A stretch of DNA of 64,000 nt from Curvibacter sp. PD_MW3 (GCA_002633085.1 NSIV01000003.1:124001-188000); one strand, 5' to 3'; counted from the first letter of the stretch, positions 37,319 to 46,693 are shown. Numbers and translations are program-made. The notes: generated by a model not told the origin, from the sequence alone.

Positions 37319-38692
37319 ATGATTTTTCGAGTCTCGGCCCTGAGCGCGGCCTGTCTGTTGATATTCGCCGTCTTGCCGGTTCAGGCGCAGGCGTTGAGGC
37401 CAGCCGCGCGACCGGCGTCGACGGTTGGTGCTGTGCCTGCCGCTGCTCAGGGCGCCATCCGTCAAGGCGACTTCATTGTCACGATCGTCAATTCTGAACC
37501 CATTACCAACCATGATGTGGCGGTCGAGGTCCAGCGCGTGCAGCAGCAGTATGCACAGCAACGTCAGGCTCTACCCGATGCACGGGAACTCACGCGCCAA
37601 GTGCTGGAACGCCTGATCAACGAGAAAGCGCAGCTGCAGCTGGCGCGAGAGTCGGGCATCAAGGTCGATGAGCCTTCGGTTGATCAGGCCGAGCAGAGTG
37701 TTGCATTGCAAAATCAGTTGAGCGTGGATGAGCTGCACCGTCGTATTGCCCAGGACGGCATCAATCCCCAGCAATTTCGCGACCAGTTGCGCAACCAGCT
37801 TCTGCTCACGCGTTTGCGTGAGCGTGAGGTCGAGCCCCGGGTGCGCGTCAGCGATCTGGAGGTTGAGCAGTATCTGCAAGAGCAGTTGGCCAACAGCAAT
37901 GCGCCAGCCAATCAGCTGATCAATATCGCGCAGTTGCTGGTGGCGGTGCCCGACCAAGCTAGCGAGACCCAGGTGGCTGCCCTGCAGGCCAAGGCCCAGC
38001 GCGCGCTGGAACGTGCCCGTGCCGGCGAGGACTTCGCGACGCTGGCGCGTGAACTCTCCGATGCGGCCGATCGCACCAATGGCGGCCAGCTTGGCTTGCG
38101 GCCGGCCGACCGCTATCCCCCGCTGTTTCTGGATGCAACCAGGTCGTTGGCGGTGGGTGGTATTTCGGGGCTGGTGCGTTCCGGTGCCGGTTTTCACGTT
38201 CTCAAACTGGTGGAGAAACGCAATGCCGGTCTGCCGCCGGTGGTGATCACCCAAAGCCGGGCCCGTCATATCCTGTTGCGCCCGAGCGCGCAGTTGAGCG
38301 AGGCGGCTGCGCGCGACAAGCTCAATGATTTCCGTCGGCGCATCCAGACTGGCCAGACCGATTTCGCCACGCTGGCACGCGAAAATTCCCAGGATGGCAG
38401 TGCCGAACAGGGTGGCGACCTGGGCTGGGCCTACCCGGGCCAGTTCGTTCCCGAGTTCGAAGCGGTCATGAACCGGCTGGCTCCTGGCCAGATCGGTGAG
38501 CCGCTGATTTCCCGTTTCGGCGTGCATCTGATCCAGTTGATGGAGCGACGCAACACGACGCTGAGTGAGCGCGAGCAACGCGAGATGGTGCGCAACATGC
38601 TGCGCGAGAAGAAGCTCGATGAGGCTTACACGAACTGGGTCCGGGACATCCGTGCGCGTGCCTATGTCGAAATGCGTGAGCCGCCCCAATGA
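37319..38692 (+). CDS. surA: Periplasmic chaperone and peptidyl-prolyl isomerase SurA
   Basis: A 457-residue protein with a signal peptide ([21 protein letters not shown]). The N-terminal chaperone region ([33 protein letters not shown]) is followed by two parvulin domains (about 190-290 and 295-400, the second with [11 protein letters not shown] and [17 protein letters not shown]). It escorts barrel proteins such as LptD. It begins 6 bases after lptD. In E. coli the next gene is pdxA; here rsmA follows directly. Confidence 0.95.
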   Translation: MIFRVSALSAACLLIFAVLPVQAQALRPAARPASTVGAVPAAAQGAIRQGDFIVTIVNSEPITNHDVAVEVQRVQQQYAQQRQALPDARELTRQVLERLINEKAQLQLARESGIKVDEPSVDQAEQSVALQNQLSVDELHRRIAQDGINPQQFRDQLRNQLLLTRLREREVEPRVRVSDLEVEQYLQEQLANSNAPANQLINIAQLLVAVPDQASETQVAALQAKAQRALERARAGEDFATLARELSDAADRTNGGQLGLRPADRYPPLFLDATRSLAVGGISGLVRSGAGFHVLKLVEKRNAGLPPVVITQSRARHILLRPSAQLSEAAARDKLNDFRRRIQTGQTDFATLARENSQDGSAEQGGDLGWAYPGQFVPEFEAVMNRLAPGQIGEPLISRFGVHLIQLMERRNTTLSEREQREMVRNMLREKKLDEAYTNWVRDIRARAYVEMREPPQ

Positions 38693-38732
38693 GCATGGTC
38701 TTCGCGCTCGGCCCGGTCGTGTCCTCGTTGCA

Positions 38733-39497
38733 ATGAAACATATTCCCCGCAAACGCTTCGGGCAGCACTTTCTGGCCGACGACGCCATCATTGACGGCAT
38801 CGTGCGCGCCATCGATCCGCGTCCTGGCCAGGTGATGGTCGAGATTGGTCCTGGCTTGGCGGCATTGACGCAGCCGCTGGTCGAGCGGCTGGGGCGCTTG
38901 ATCGTGATCGAACTGGATCGCGATCTGGCGGCGCGCCTGCGTGCCCATGCACAGCTGGAAGTGGTCGAATCTGATGTGCTGCGTGTTGATTTCACGCAGC
39001 TGGCGCAGGCGCACAGCACGGCAAAACTGCGCGTGGTCGGCAATCTGCCCTACAACATTTCCACGCCCATCCTGTTTCATCTGCTTGAGCACGTGGCAGC
39101 GGTAGAAGACCAGCACTTCATGTTGCAAAAGGAAGTGATCGACCGCATGGTGGCGCAGCCGGCAACATCCGACTATGGCCGGCTCAGTGTGATGCTGCAA
39201 TGGCGCTACGCCATGGAGAACGTGCTGTTCGTGCCACCTGAGAGTTTCGATCCGCCGCCGCGCGTGGACAGTGCCGTGGTGCGCATGGTCCCGCACGCAG
39301 ATCCGGCGCTGGTGGACGTGAAGCGCTTGAGCGAGATCGTACAGGTGGCATTCAGCCAGCGGCGCAAGCTGTTGCGCCATACCCTGGGCCGCTGGCTGGA
39401 AGAAAAAGGCCTGGCAGGCAACTTCGACCTGCAACGCCGGGCTGAGGAAGTGCCTGTGGCCGAATACGTGGCCCTGGCGCAAAACATTCCGGCATGA
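38733..39497 (+). CDS. rsmA: 16S rRNA dimethyladenosine transferase
   Basis: A 254-residue enzyme dimethylating A1518 and A1519. It begins [23 protein letters not shown]-binding [14 protein letters not shown] and catalytic [11 protein letters not shown] are clear, and the C-terminal ARR-type domain has [13 protein letters not shown]. The ATG at 38733 is 40 bases after surA without a strong Shine-Dalgarno; the frame is open upstream but overlaps surA. Confidence 0.97.
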   Translation: MKHIPRKRFGQHFLADDAIIDGIVRAIDPRPGQVMVEIGPGLAALTQPLVERLGRLIVIELDRDLAARLRAHAQLEVVESDVLRVDFTQLAQAHSTAKLRVVGNLPYNISTPILFHLLEHVAAVEDQHFMLQKEVIDRMVAQPATSDYGRLSVMLQWRYAMENVLFVPPESFDPPPRVDSAVVRMVPHADPALVDVKRLSEIVQVAFSQRRKLLRHTLGRWLEEKGLAGNFDLQRRAEEVPVAEYVALAQNIPA

Positions 39498-39532
39498 AAA
39501 AAGCCACTGCGCTGGCAGTGGCCTAAATCGGA

Positions 39533-39625
39533 GGCACCCGCGGAACTGGCTTTGCCAGGCCGCTGGGTGCGTCCCCCGCCACCGAAGGATGTGCGGGGGG
39601 AAGGCGCGTAGCGCCTCAGGGGGGG
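39533..39625 (-). repeat. Intergenic repeat, family B (copy 2, inverted)
   Basis: The core at 39533-39571 is the reverse complement of 26300-26338 with one difference in 39 bases. Beyond it lie CCCCCGCC, GTGCGGGGGG and GGCGCGTAGCGCC hairpin elements ending in a run of seven Gs, matching the plan of copy 1. Confidence 0.8.
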
Positions 39626-39802
39626 TACCTCTCTACGCTGCCGCGAGCCAGTACCCGGCGTTGAAGGGACTGCTCATGCGCAGTGCCAGGGGCGACACGT
39701 CAAGCAGTTTGTCGGTCGGCATTTTCTCGCCGCCCTCTTCGCCCAAGTCGATGCCTGTGGCCACCGTCTCGCTCTTCACGCCTTCGGCGTTAGCCTCATT
39801 CG

Positions 39803-39835
39803 CCCGTTCTGCTTGGCTGGTTTGTGCAGAACGGG
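39803..39835 (-). terminator. Hairpin directly after barstar
   Basis: CCCGTTCTGC (39803-39812) and GCAGAACGGG (39826-39835) form a perfect 10-bp stem starting right at the barstar stop codon. No T run follows on the minus strand, so a transcript-end stabiliser or a recombination footprint is as likely as a classical terminator. Confidence 0.5.
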
Positions 39836-40237
39836 CTACAGAAAAGAATAGAAGCACCTGAATGGAATTTTCCGGTCGCTCCAATAATCGGCAGCGTCCC
39901 GGAAGATGTCGAGCAACTGCTCGCGCGCTTCCTTGTCGAACTTGGTGTTCGCCGGAATATGCTCCAGCACGGCAATGAAGCCAGGCTGTGGCCCCGACTT
40001 GTGCAGCGGGTCCGTCATGCAGTCGTACAGGGCATCGAAGTTCTTGCCGACATTGACGGCCAGCATGAACTGCTGGGCAATCAGATCGAGCACATCCTGC
40101 TTGGATTGCGCATTGGCCAGATTGGCGTAGAGGAAGTGATGGCCCAAGGCCTGAGCAGCTTCCTGCAGATCCTGGACCCGGAAAGCCCGGATCGACTGGA
40201 CGATGTTGGTTCTAACAGTACGAAGTGGTGTTTCCAT
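39836..40237 (-). CDS. Barstar-family RNase inhibitor
   Basis: A 133-residue cytoplasmic protein. YANLANAQSKQDVLDLIAQQ and VGKNFDALYDCMTD match the barstar fold, where the Asp/Tyr-bearing helix plugs the RNase active site; the end YWSDRKIPFRCFYSFL is the final strand and helix. It follows the barnase-like gene by 37 bases on the same strand, the normal toxin-immunity order. Base composition is more AT-rich than in the neighbours. Confidence 0.88.
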   Translation of the reverse strand: METPLRTVRTNIVQSIRAFRVQDLQEAAQALGHHFLYANLANAQSKQDVLDLIAQQFMLAVNVGKNFDALYDCMTDPLHKSGPQPGFIAVLEHIPANTKFDKEAREQLLDIFRDAADYWSDRKIPFRCFYSFL

Positions 40238-40274
40238 CCCCGCGTCACTTTCTTGAAAAACACAAATCTTTTAA

Positions 40275-40667
40275 CTAGGGCACGATCCGGCGAAAACTCG
40301 CATAGTGATCAGCCGTGTAATAACAGGCATCTGGCGTCCTGGGCGCGCCGCCACACACAATCCGTCGGGCCCCTCGATCGCGCGAGCCCCATGTTGGCAC
40401 GGTGTACTCACGGTAATAGCCGCGTTTGCTGGCCGGTAGCAAGCGCTCGCGGTTACCAAAAACTGAGCCATCCTTCTCATATGGAAACGGTCCTCCCTGA
40501 TGAATCAGGTGGTAAGTTTCCACACCCTGGCGGGGCAATTCAGCCACCGTCACCGTCATGGGTGCATCAGCTACCGCAGGGCCTTTGGCTTGCGCCAGAT
40601 TGGAACCCCAGGCTGCTGCAAGCAAAAAGCCAGTAAGTACTAACTTGAAGCCTGTGCTATGCGCCAT
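40275..40667 (-). CDS. Secreted barnase-like guanyl-specific ribonuclease
   Basis: A 130-residue precursor. MAHSTGFKLVLTGFLLAAAW plus GSNLAQA is a signal peptide, so the mature RNase (~105 residues) is exported. KDGSVFGNRERLLP, the general-base Glu in YYREYTVP, the Arg pair in RGARRIV and the catalytic His in TADHYASFRRI align with barnase. Cysteines in VCGGAPRTPDACYY could form a disulfide that barnase lacks. Likely role: extracellular RNA use or killing of competitors, with barstar protecting the producer. Confidence 0.9.
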   Translation of the reverse strand: MAHSTGFKLVLTGFLLAAAWGSNLAQAKGPAVADAPMTVTVAELPRQGVETYHLIHQGGPFPYEKDGSVFGNRERLLPASKRGYYREYTVPTWGSRDRGARRIVCGGAPRTPDACYYTADHYASFRRIVP

Positions 40668-40746
40668 GAAATAAAGCCTGTCATTACTTTCGGGTAAACC
40701 CGAAAAGTTCAAGGCTGCAAGTGTCGCTGATCTGGGTCTAAAAAGC

Positions 40747-40777
40747 AAGAGGCTGCTCAAAACTTGAGCAGCCTCTT
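40747..40777 (-). terminator. Strong hairpin upstream of the RNase gene
   Basis: AAGAGGCTGCTCAA (40747-40760) and TTGAGCAGCCTCTT (40764-40777) form a 14-bp perfect stem with a 3-base loop; on the minus strand GCTTTTT follows. It isolates the RNase-barstar pair from maeB readthrough. Confidence 0.8.
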
Positions 40778-40792
40778 ACACATGGAAAAGAG

Positions 40793-40820
40793 GGGCTAGT
40801 TGGTGCCAACTAGCCCTTTT
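40793..40820. terminator. maeB: Terminator after maeB
   Basis: GGGCTAGTTGG (40793-40803) and CCAACTAGCCC (40806-40816) make an 11-bp stem five bases beyond the maeB stop; TTTT follows on the plus strand and CTCTTTT on the minus strand. Confidence 0.8.
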
Positions 40821-40824
40821 AGGG

Positions 40825-43131
40825 TCAACGGGCGGCGTTGGCGTCGGCCACCGTCAGGGCGGTCATGTTCACGATGCGACGCACCGTGGTGCTGGCCGTC
40901 AGGATGTGCACCGGCTTGGCCGCACCCAGCAGGACCGGGCCAATGGCGATGTTGCCACCGGCAGCCGTTTTCAGCAGGTTATAGGCAATGTTGGCGGCAT
41001 CCAGGTTGGGCAGCACCAGCAAGTTGGCATCGCCAGCCAGGGTGCTGTGGGGCATGAGGGTGGCGCGGGCGGCGCCGTCCAGGGCCACATCACCATGCAT
41101 TTCGCCGTCCACTTCCAGCCAGGGCGCTTGCGCGCGCAGCAAGTCTAGCGTCTGCCGCATTTTGACGGCGCTGGGCTGGTTGCTGCTGCCGAAATTGGAG
41201 TGGCTCAGCAAGGCGGCCTTGGGACGCAGGCCGAAACGAACCATTTCCTCGGCCGCCATGACGGTGATCTCGGCCAGTTGTTCCGCCGTGGGGTCATAGT
41301 TGACGTGGGTGTCGACCAGGAACAATTGGCGGTCCGGCAGCAACAGGCCGTTCATGCAGGCATAGGTGTTGACGCCTGCGCGTTTGCCGATGACCTGGTC
41401 GATGTATTGCAGGTGCAGGCCGGTATTGCCCCAGGTGCCGCAAATCAGGCCGTCGACATCGCCCTTGTGCAGCAGCATGCCGCCGATCAGGGACAGGCGC
41501 CGACGCATTTCGATCTTGGCGATCGGTACGGTCACGCCCTTGCGCTCGGTCATGCGGTGGTAGGTCTGCCAGAAATCCCGGTAACGGTGGTCCTGCTCGA
41601 CATTGACGATGTCGTAATCCTGCCCTTCTTTCAGGCGCAGGCCGAATTTCTCGATGCGCTGGGCAATGATGGCCGGGCGGCCGATCAGCGTCGGGCGAGC
41701 CAGGCCTTCGTCCACCACGATCTGGGCGGCGCGCAGCACGCGTTCGTCTTCACCTTCGGAATAGGCCACGCGCCGTTTGGCCGCTTTCTTGGCCGCCGTG
41801 AAGATCGGCTTCATGATGGTGCCCGACGCGTAGACAAAGCTTTCCAGCTTCTCGCGGTAGGCATCCATGTCGGCAATCGGGCGCAGTGCCACACCGCTGT
41901 CGGCAGCCGCTTTCGCCACCGCAGGGGCGATCTTGATCATCAGGCGTGGATCAAACGGCTTGGGGATCAGGTAGTCCGGGCCGAAGGCCAGCTTCTCACC
42001 GGCGTAGGCCGCGGCCACCACCTCGCTCTGCTCGGCCTGAGCCAGCTCGGCGATGGCGTGAACTGCCGCGATTTCCATTTCCATCGTGATGGTGGATGCG
42101 CCGGCGTCCAGTGCACCCCGGAAGATGTAGGGGAAACACAGAACGTTGTTGACCTGGTTCGGGTAGTCGGAGCGGCCGGTGGCCATGATGGCGTCATCGC
42201 GCACGGCCCGGACTTCCTCCGGTGTGATTTCCGGCGTCGGGTTGGCCAGCGCGAAGATGATGGGCCGGGCCGCCATCTTCTTGACCATCTCGGGCTTAAG
42301 CACGCCGCCAGCCGACAGGCCGAGGAACAGGTCCGCGCCTTCGATGACTTCGGCAAGCTTACGGGCACTCGTTTTCTGGGCGTACTGGATCTTGTCCTCG
42401 TCCATCAGCTCGGTGCGGCCTTCATAGACCACGCCGACCAGGTCCGTGACCCAGATGTTCTTGCGCGGGATGCCCAGTTTCACCAGCAGACCGAGGCAAG
42501 CCAGGGCTGCTGCACCGGCACCCGAAGTCACGAGCTTGATCTCCTTCGGATCCTTGCCGGCAACCTTGAGGGCGTTGAGGATGGCCGCACCGACGGTGAT
42601 AGCGGTGCCATGCTGATCGTCATGGAAGACCGGGATCTTCATGCGTTCGCGCAGTTTGCGCTCGATATAGAAGCAGTCCGGGGCCTTGATGTCTTCGAGG
42701 TTGATGCCGCCAAAGGTGGGCTCCAGGGCGGCAATGATCTCAACCAGTTTCTCGGGGTCTTTCTCGTTGATCTCGATGTCGAAGACATCAATGCCGGAGA
42801 ACTTCTTGAACAGAACCGCCTTGCCTTCCATCACTGGCTTGCCGGCCAGCGGGCCGATATCGCCCAGGCCCAGCACGGCCGTGCCGTTGGTGACCACACC
42901 GACGAGGTTGCCGCGGCGGGTGTACTTGAAGGCAGTTGCCGGATCCTTGACGATTTCCTCACACGGTGCGGCAACACCGGGGGTATACGCCAGTCCAAGG
43001 TCATGCTGGTTGACCAGCTGCTTGGTGGGGGCAATGGAAATCTTGCCGGGGGTGGGGAACTCGTGGTACTCGAGCGCGGCGCGGCGCAACTCATCACGTT
43101 TATCGTTCGACTTCGGGGTCGTGTTGGACAT
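40825..43131 (-). CDS. maeB: NADP-dependent malic enzyme with phosphotransacetylase-like domain
   Basis: A 768-residue fusion. The N-terminal ~430 residues are malic enzyme ([36 protein letters not shown]; the NADP site [17 protein letters not shown]). The C-terminal ~330 residues resemble phosphate acetyltransferase ([37 protein letters not shown]) and in known MaeB proteins are regulatory and bind acetyl-CoA. It converts malate to pyruvate plus NADPH. Start at 43131 ([14 protein letters not shown]). A terminator follows the stop. Confidence 0.96.
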   Translation of the reverse strand: MSNTTPKSNDKRDELRRAALEYHEFPTPGKISIAPTKQLVNQHDLGLAYTPGVAAPCEEIVKDPATAFKYTRRGNLVGVVTNGTAVLGLGDIGPLAGKPVMEGKAVLFKKFSGIDVFDIEINEKDPEKLVEIIAALEPTFGGINLEDIKAPDCFYIERKLRERMKIPVFHDDQHGTAITVGAAILNALKVAGKDPKEIKLVTSGAGAAALACLGLLVKLGIPRKNIWVTDLVGVVYEGRTELMDEDKIQYAQKTSARKLAEVIEGADLFLGLSAGGVLKPEMVKKMAARPIIFALANPTPEITPEEVRAVRDDAIMATGRSDYPNQVNNVLCFPYIFRGALDAGASTITMEMEIAAVHAIAELAQAEQSEVVAAAYAGEKLAFGPDYLIPKPFDPRLMIKIAPAVAKAAADSGVALRPIADMDAYREKLESFVYASGTIMKPIFTAAKKAAKRRVAYSEGEDERVLRAAQIVVDEGLARPTLIGRPAIIAQRIEKFGLRLKEGQDYDIVNVEQDHRYRDFWQTYHRMTERKGVTVPIAKIEMRRRLSLIGGMLLHKGDVDGLICGTWGNTGLHLQYIDQVIGKRAGVNTYACMNGLLLPDRQLFLVDTHVNYDPTAEQLAEITVMAAEEMVRFGLRPKAALLSHSNFGSSNQPSAVKMRQTLDLLRAQAPWLEVDGEMHGDVALDGAARATLMPHSTLAGDANLLVLPNLDAANIAYNLLKTAAGGNIAIGPVLLGAAKPVHILTASTTVRRIVNMTALTVADANAAR

Positions 43132-43256
43132 GCATCGTCTCCTGCTGCAACCAGGTTGGCGGAAAAAGCAAACCGTGAGCCAATCCGTCAGCTTCTGTAA
43201 GGCTTGGCATTGTAGACCTCGAAAGAGTCAGGTCGGTGTAGGCAATCCGTGGAAAC

Positions 43257-43304
43257 GGGTCGCTCGCTTTTTACTTTTATGCACGAATGAAAAAAGGCGA
43301 GCGA
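43257..43304. terminator. Inverted repeat between maeB and the DUF2061 gene
   Basis: GTCGCTCGC (about 43258-43266) can pair with GCGAGCGAG (about 43294-43302) around a T-rich and A-rich loop, giving a hairpin just downstream of the DUF2061 gene (minus strand), whose stop is at 43312. It probably terminates that transcript before the maeB promoter. Confidence 0.5.
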
Positions 43305-43311
43305 GCCGACC

Positions 43312-43557
43312 TCACGTCAGCGACGGTGCCGCGCTTGCTTGGGAAGCGGGTCTGTGGCTCCCCCAGCGTTCCCAGACCTTTTCGTGGCAAAAGAACGCCA
43401 CGGCTTGTACGGTGGGCTCCAGCAGGCTCAGGGTGAACGCCATGAGCAGGTCGCCGGTCACCGAGTAAGCCACGAAGGCCGCCACCGTGATGTGGACGAG
43501 GTAATAACTCGCCGTTTTCTTGAGCGTTGCCAGGTTGGCGCGGGCAAAGTTGGCCAT
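43312..43557 (-). CDS. DUF2061 small membrane protein
   Basis: An 81-residue protein with two hydrophobic segments ([38 protein letters not shown]) and the DUF2061 pattern K-T-x-S-Y near the N-terminus, then EPxxQ and HEKVWERWG. Function unknown; some family members sit by transport or cysteine genes, but none is next to it here. The ATG at 43557 follows GGGG; another in-frame ATG is four codons upstream. Confidence 0.82.
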   Translation of the reverse strand: MANFARANLATLKKTASYYLVHITVAAFVAYSVTGDLLMAFTLSLLEPTVQAVAFFCHEKVWERWGSHRPASQASAAPSLT

Positions 43558-43705
43558 GATGAACCCCATCTGGTTAAAAGCAATTTGAATGAGCTCTATG
43601 GTAGTTTTTGGCTATCAAAAAGGCCAATTGCTTTTGTCAAACGGGCAGATAGGGGCCGCTCAGGGAGTTCTGCGCCCAGGCGGAATGTCTTGCGAAGATG
43701 TCCGG

Positions 43706-44539
43706 TTACTTCTCAAGCCATTTCAGGAGCTCGGCCATGCTTTGCTGGGCCCCGGTATCAAAGCTGTCGATACCGATGCGCTTGAGGATTTCCTCGCCTT
43801 CGACACTGGAAGACAAGGCCAGCAGTTCTTTTTGAATGGCCTTGATCTGCTCTGGGCGGATGGTGCGGTTGGCCACCAAGGGGAAATACGGCTGGGCCAC
43901 ACTCTTGTGCAGCAGACGGAAGCCGTCTTTCTCCATCTTCTTGGCCAGGCCGGAATAGGAAGCAATGGCGCCGACATCGGCGAACTGGTTCTCAAGAAAG
44001 AAGCCGACCGCGGCTTGTTCTCGGACGTACTGCACCTTCTCGCGCGCCATGTCGAAGCCGCGGTCACGCAGCTCGGCCCGGCAAAAACGGGACATGTAAG
44101 AGACTTGCTCCGGCATGGCAAAGCGTTTGCCATGGGCCATGTTGAGCTGGGTGATGGCGGAGTTCTTGGGCACGATGATCAGGCAGTGGCCGTCCGGTTT
44201 GGCGCTGGCAACATAGTTGTAGCCATCGTCGCGCATGGCCCGCGCCGGGTAGTCGCTCGGCCGTGCCATCACGAAGTCGAAACGGCCGCTTTTCATGCCG
44301 GATTCCAGGCTGGAAAACTCACGCGCGAACACCACATTGACCTTGAGCTTCAAGGCGCCGCCAATCACATTGGCCAGGCCCTGGTACTTGGCAATGACCT
44401 GGGCGTGATCGAGGCCGCCGGAGGTGCCTTCGCTGATGGCCATCACCAGCGGGGCTTGTGCGTGGGCCTGGCCGCCAAGCAGCAGGCAGGCGGTGAGCCA
44501 CAAGGCGCGAAGAGAAAAGAAGTGGGGCATAGGCTTCAT
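43706..44539 (-). CDS. PhnD-like phosphate/phosphonate-type substrate-binding protein
   Basis: A 277-residue protein with a signal peptide (FSLRALWLTACLLLGGQAHAQ). The mature part has the PhnD/SsuA-like fold: REFSSLESGMKSGRFDFVMA, DGHCLIIVPKNSAI and FLENQFADVGAIASYSG. No ABC permease or ATPase gene adjoins it; it starts one base after the pepP stop. It could feed a distant transporter or act as a sensor-type binding protein. The ligand is unknown. Confidence 0.85.
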   Translation of the reverse strand: MKPMPHFFSLRALWLTACLLLGGQAHAQAPLVMAISEGTSGGLDHAQVIAKYQGLANVIGGALKLKVNVVFAREFSSLESGMKSGRFDFVMARPSDYPARAMRDDGYNYVASAKPDGHCLIIVPKNSAITQLNMAHGKRFAMPEQVSYMSRFCRAELRDRGFDMAREKVQYVREQAAVGFFLENQFADVGAIASYSGLAKKMEKDGFRLLHKSVAQPYFPLVANRTIRPEQIKAIQKELLALSSSVEGEEILKRIGIDSFDTGAQQSMAELLKWLEK

Positions 44540-44540
44540 G

Positions 44541-45926
44541 TCAGTGGCGCATCAGGGCTTCGATGTCATCGGCGTCGACCGGTACATCGCGTGAGATCAG
44601 TTCGCAGCCGCTGTCGGTGACGATGGCGTCGTCCTCGATGCGGATGCCGATGTTCCAGAACTCGCGTGGGATGTGGTCGCTCGGCCGCACATAGAGGCCC
44701 GGCTCCAGGGTCAGCACCATGCCGGGCCGCAGGATACGGCTGGGGCGGTTCTGGATGACCTCGCCCGAGAGTGGATCGTGTCGCGAATTCACCTCGCCAA
44801 GCTCGGAGGGCTCCACGTAGCTGCCGCAATCGTGCACGTCCATGCCCAGCCAGTGGCTGGTGCGGTGCATGTAGTGAGCAAAGTAGTGGCGGTGGTGGAT
44901 TGCGTCATCCAGCGTACCGACCTGGTTCTTGTCGAGCAGGCCGAGGTCCAGCATACCTTGCGTCAGCACCTTGACGGCCGCCTCGTGCGGGTCAGTGAAG
45001 CGGGCACCGGCCCGGGTGGCCGCCGCCGCGGCGTTCTGGGACGTCAGCACCAGGTCGTATAGCGCGCGTTGCGGTCCGCTGAACTTGCCGTTGGCCGGGA
45101 AGGTACGGGTGATGTCGCTGGCGTAGCCGTCGAGTTCGCAGCCGGCGTCAATCAGCACCAACTCGCCATCGCGGATCGGTGCGTCGTCAGCGCGGTAATG
45201 CAGCACGCAGGCATTGGCACCGGCGGCGACGATGGAGCCATAGGCCGGGTACTGCGAACCGTGGCGGCGGAATTCGTGCAGCAGTTCGGCGTCGAGGTGG
45301 TACTCGCGCACGTCCTCGCCTTGGCGCAGCATGCGCGCCGACAGCTGCATGGCGCGGATGTGGGCGCCGGCGCTGATCTGCGCGGCACGGCGCATCACGG
45401 CCTGCTCATGGGTGTCCTTGATCAGGCGCATCTCGTCCAGCAGGCTGCACAGGTCGCGCTGAGTGTCGGGGCACAGCGCGCCAAAACGCGCGCGCGCGCG
45501 CACCGATTTCAACCAGCCGTCGATGCGGCCCTCCAGCCCCTGGTGGGTGGCAAACGGGTACCAGACCGTGGCCTTGTTCTCCAGCAGTTTCGGCAGGCGC
45601 TGCTCCAGCTCCGTCACGGCAAAGGCCGCATCCACGCCCAGCGCGGCCGGCGCTGCCTCAGGGCCGAGGCGGATGCCGTCCCAGATCTCGCGCTCCAGGT
45701 CTTTTGGCTGGCAGAACAGTGTGGTGTGCCCATCGCTGGTGATGACCAGCCAGGCATTGGGTTCGCCAAAGCCGCTCAGGTAATGGAAGTAGCTGTCGAA
45801 GCGGAACAGGAACTCGCTGTCGCGGTTGCGCAGGTGTTCGGGCGCCGTCGGGATGATGGCGATGCCATCAGCGCCCAGTTGCTGGGCAAGCCGGGCGCGG
45901 CGCTGGGCGTACAAGGATGAGGTCAT
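44541..45926 (-). CDS. pepP: Xaa-Pro aminopeptidase
   Basis: A 461-residue M24 peptidase removing N-terminal residues before proline. The N-terminal domain has FRFDSYFHYLSGFGEPNAWL. Metal ligands are in LIDAGCELDGYASDITRTFP (two Asp), HRTSHWLGMDVHD (His), LTLEPGLYV (Glu) and GIRIEDDAIV (Glu), the full E. coli AMPP set. The ATG at 45924-45926 overlaps the murU stop codon, so pepP is coupled to murU. Confidence 0.95.
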   Translation of the reverse strand: MTSSLYAQRRARLAQQLGADGIAIIPTAPEHLRNRDSEFLFRFDSYFHYLSGFGEPNAWLVITSDGHTTLFCQPKDLEREIWDGIRLGPEAAPAALGVDAAFAVTELEQRLPKLLENKATVWYPFATHQGLEGRIDGWLKSVRARARFGALCPDTQRDLCSLLDEMRLIKDTHEQAVMRRAAQISAGAHIRAMQLSARMLRQGEDVREYHLDAELLHEFRRHGSQYPAYGSIVAAGANACVLHYRADDAPIRDGELVLIDAGCELDGYASDITRTFPANGKFSGPQRALYDLVLTSQNAAAAATRAGARFTDPHEAAVKVLTQGMLDLGLLDKNQVGTLDDAIHHRHYFAHYMHRTSHWLGMDVHDCGSYVEPSELGEVNSRHDPLSGEVIQNRPSRILRPGMVLTLEPGLYVRPSDHIPREFWNIGIRIEDDAIVTDSGCELISRDVPVDADDIEALMRH

Positions 45927-46693
45927 GATGGTTCGGTCTGGTTGAGCTGCGCCAGCCGTTCTGGGGTGCCAACATCGGTCCAGGCCCCCAGGTACAGCTC
46001 CGCACTGATCAGCTGATTGTCCATGGCCCGGCGCAGCAGGGGTGCCAGCGCGGTCTTGACGCCCTGCGGGTTGCCGGTCAACACGTCGCACCAGGGCGGC
46101 TCGAACAATTCGCGCCGGTACAGGCCGATGGTGCTGTAGGTGTATTTGATGTCGGCTTGGTTTACGGCCAGTTGCGGGCCGGGTGTGGTCGGGTCGGGCG
46201 TCAGCCCGAAATCACCTTTCGGGTTGTGCGCCGGATTCGGCACCAGCCAGAGATGCGCCAGCTTGCCGGAGGCGACAAAGCGCTGCACGGCCGCCGGCGA
46301 AAAGACGAAGTCGGGTGCGAACACATCCCCCGCCAGGACCCAGAACACATCACTCAGCAGAGGCAGGGCGCGCACGATGCCGCCGGCCGTCTCCAGCGCA
46401 CCGCCGAAGTCCAGTCCTTCATGCGAGTATGAAATTGATAGCGGTTGGCGCAGATCTGACAAGGGCTGGAGGCCAAAATGAGCCGGAATCTGCTCGCCCA
46501 GCCAGGCGGTATTGATAACGATGTTGGTGAAGCCGTCGCGGGCCAGTGCATCCACATGCCATTGCAGCAGCGGTTTGCCGCGCACGTGCAGCAAGGGTTT
46601 GGGCGTGGCGTCGGTCAAGGGGCGCATGCGCTCGCCGCGGCCCGCGGCCAGCACCATGGCGTGGATGGAAGTGGGGTGTTGCACAGGGTGCAC
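45923..46693 (-). CDS. murU: N-acetylmuramate alpha-1-phosphate uridylyltransferase
   Basis: A 256-residue nucleotidyltransferase. The signature MVLAAGRGERMRPLTDATPK (12-31) binds UTP; GALETAGGIVRALPLL and VLAGDVFAPDF carry substrate and metal contacts. It makes UDP-MurNAc from MurNAc-1-P supplied by AmgK. Residues ~75-90 (LQPLSDLRQPLSISYS) are encoded by a family A repeat and replace the short loop (typically LGDGSxxG) of other MurU proteins, so the local structure may be altered though key motifs remain. First gene of murU-pepP-phnD-like. Confidence 0.9.
   Translation of the reverse strand: MHPVQHPTSIHAMVLAAGRGERMRPLTDATPKPLLHVRGKPLLQWHVDALARDGFTNIVINTAWLGEQIPAHFGLQPLSDLRQPLSISYSHEGLDFGGALETAGGIVRALPLLSDVFWVLAGDVFAPDFVFSPAAVQRFVASGKLAHLWLVPNPAHNPKGDFGLTPDPTTPGPQLAVNQADIKYTYSTIGLYRRELFEPPWCDVLTGNPQGVKTALAPLLRRAMDNQLISAELYLGAWTDVGTPERLAQLNQTEPS
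46428..46472 (+). repeat. Intragenic family A repeat within murU
   Basis: TATGAAATTGATAGCGGTTG then GCGCAGATCTGACAAGGGCT, matching 33671-33733 through the core GTTGGCGCAGAT-TGACAAGGGCT with only scattered changes. It is fully inside murU and in frame, adding about 15 residues. Confidence 0.75.

Larger units (their letters stand above)
39498..39835. other. Gene-poor repeat-rich spacer after rsmA
   Basis: 338 bases with no gene I can support. It holds a GCCACTGC/GCAGTGGC hairpin after rsmA (39502-39521), the family B repeat (39533-39625), and a perfect 10-bp inverted repeat CCCGTTCTGC/GCAGAACGGG next to the barstar stop. An 83-codon minus-strand frame (39633-39884) overlaps barstar and ends in MSSPFNAGYWLAAA; I do not recognise it and treat it as a possible gene remnant. 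Confidence 0.7.

Noticed and set aside
39502-39521. Classical terminator after rsmA
   Set aside because: The GCCACTGC/GCAGTGGC stem is good but only CTAAATC follows, so I list it as a hairpin within the spacer rather than a supported rho-independent terminator.
41200-43200. 666-codon plus-strand frame opposite maeB
   Set aside because: Antisense shadow of a conserved malic enzyme; composition does not look like a folded protein.
43575-43640. Another family A repeat between the DUF2061 and PhnD-like genes
   Set aside because: It contains ggctatcaaaaaggc but lacks the GTTGGCGC or TGACAAGGGC core, so the match is too weak to list.
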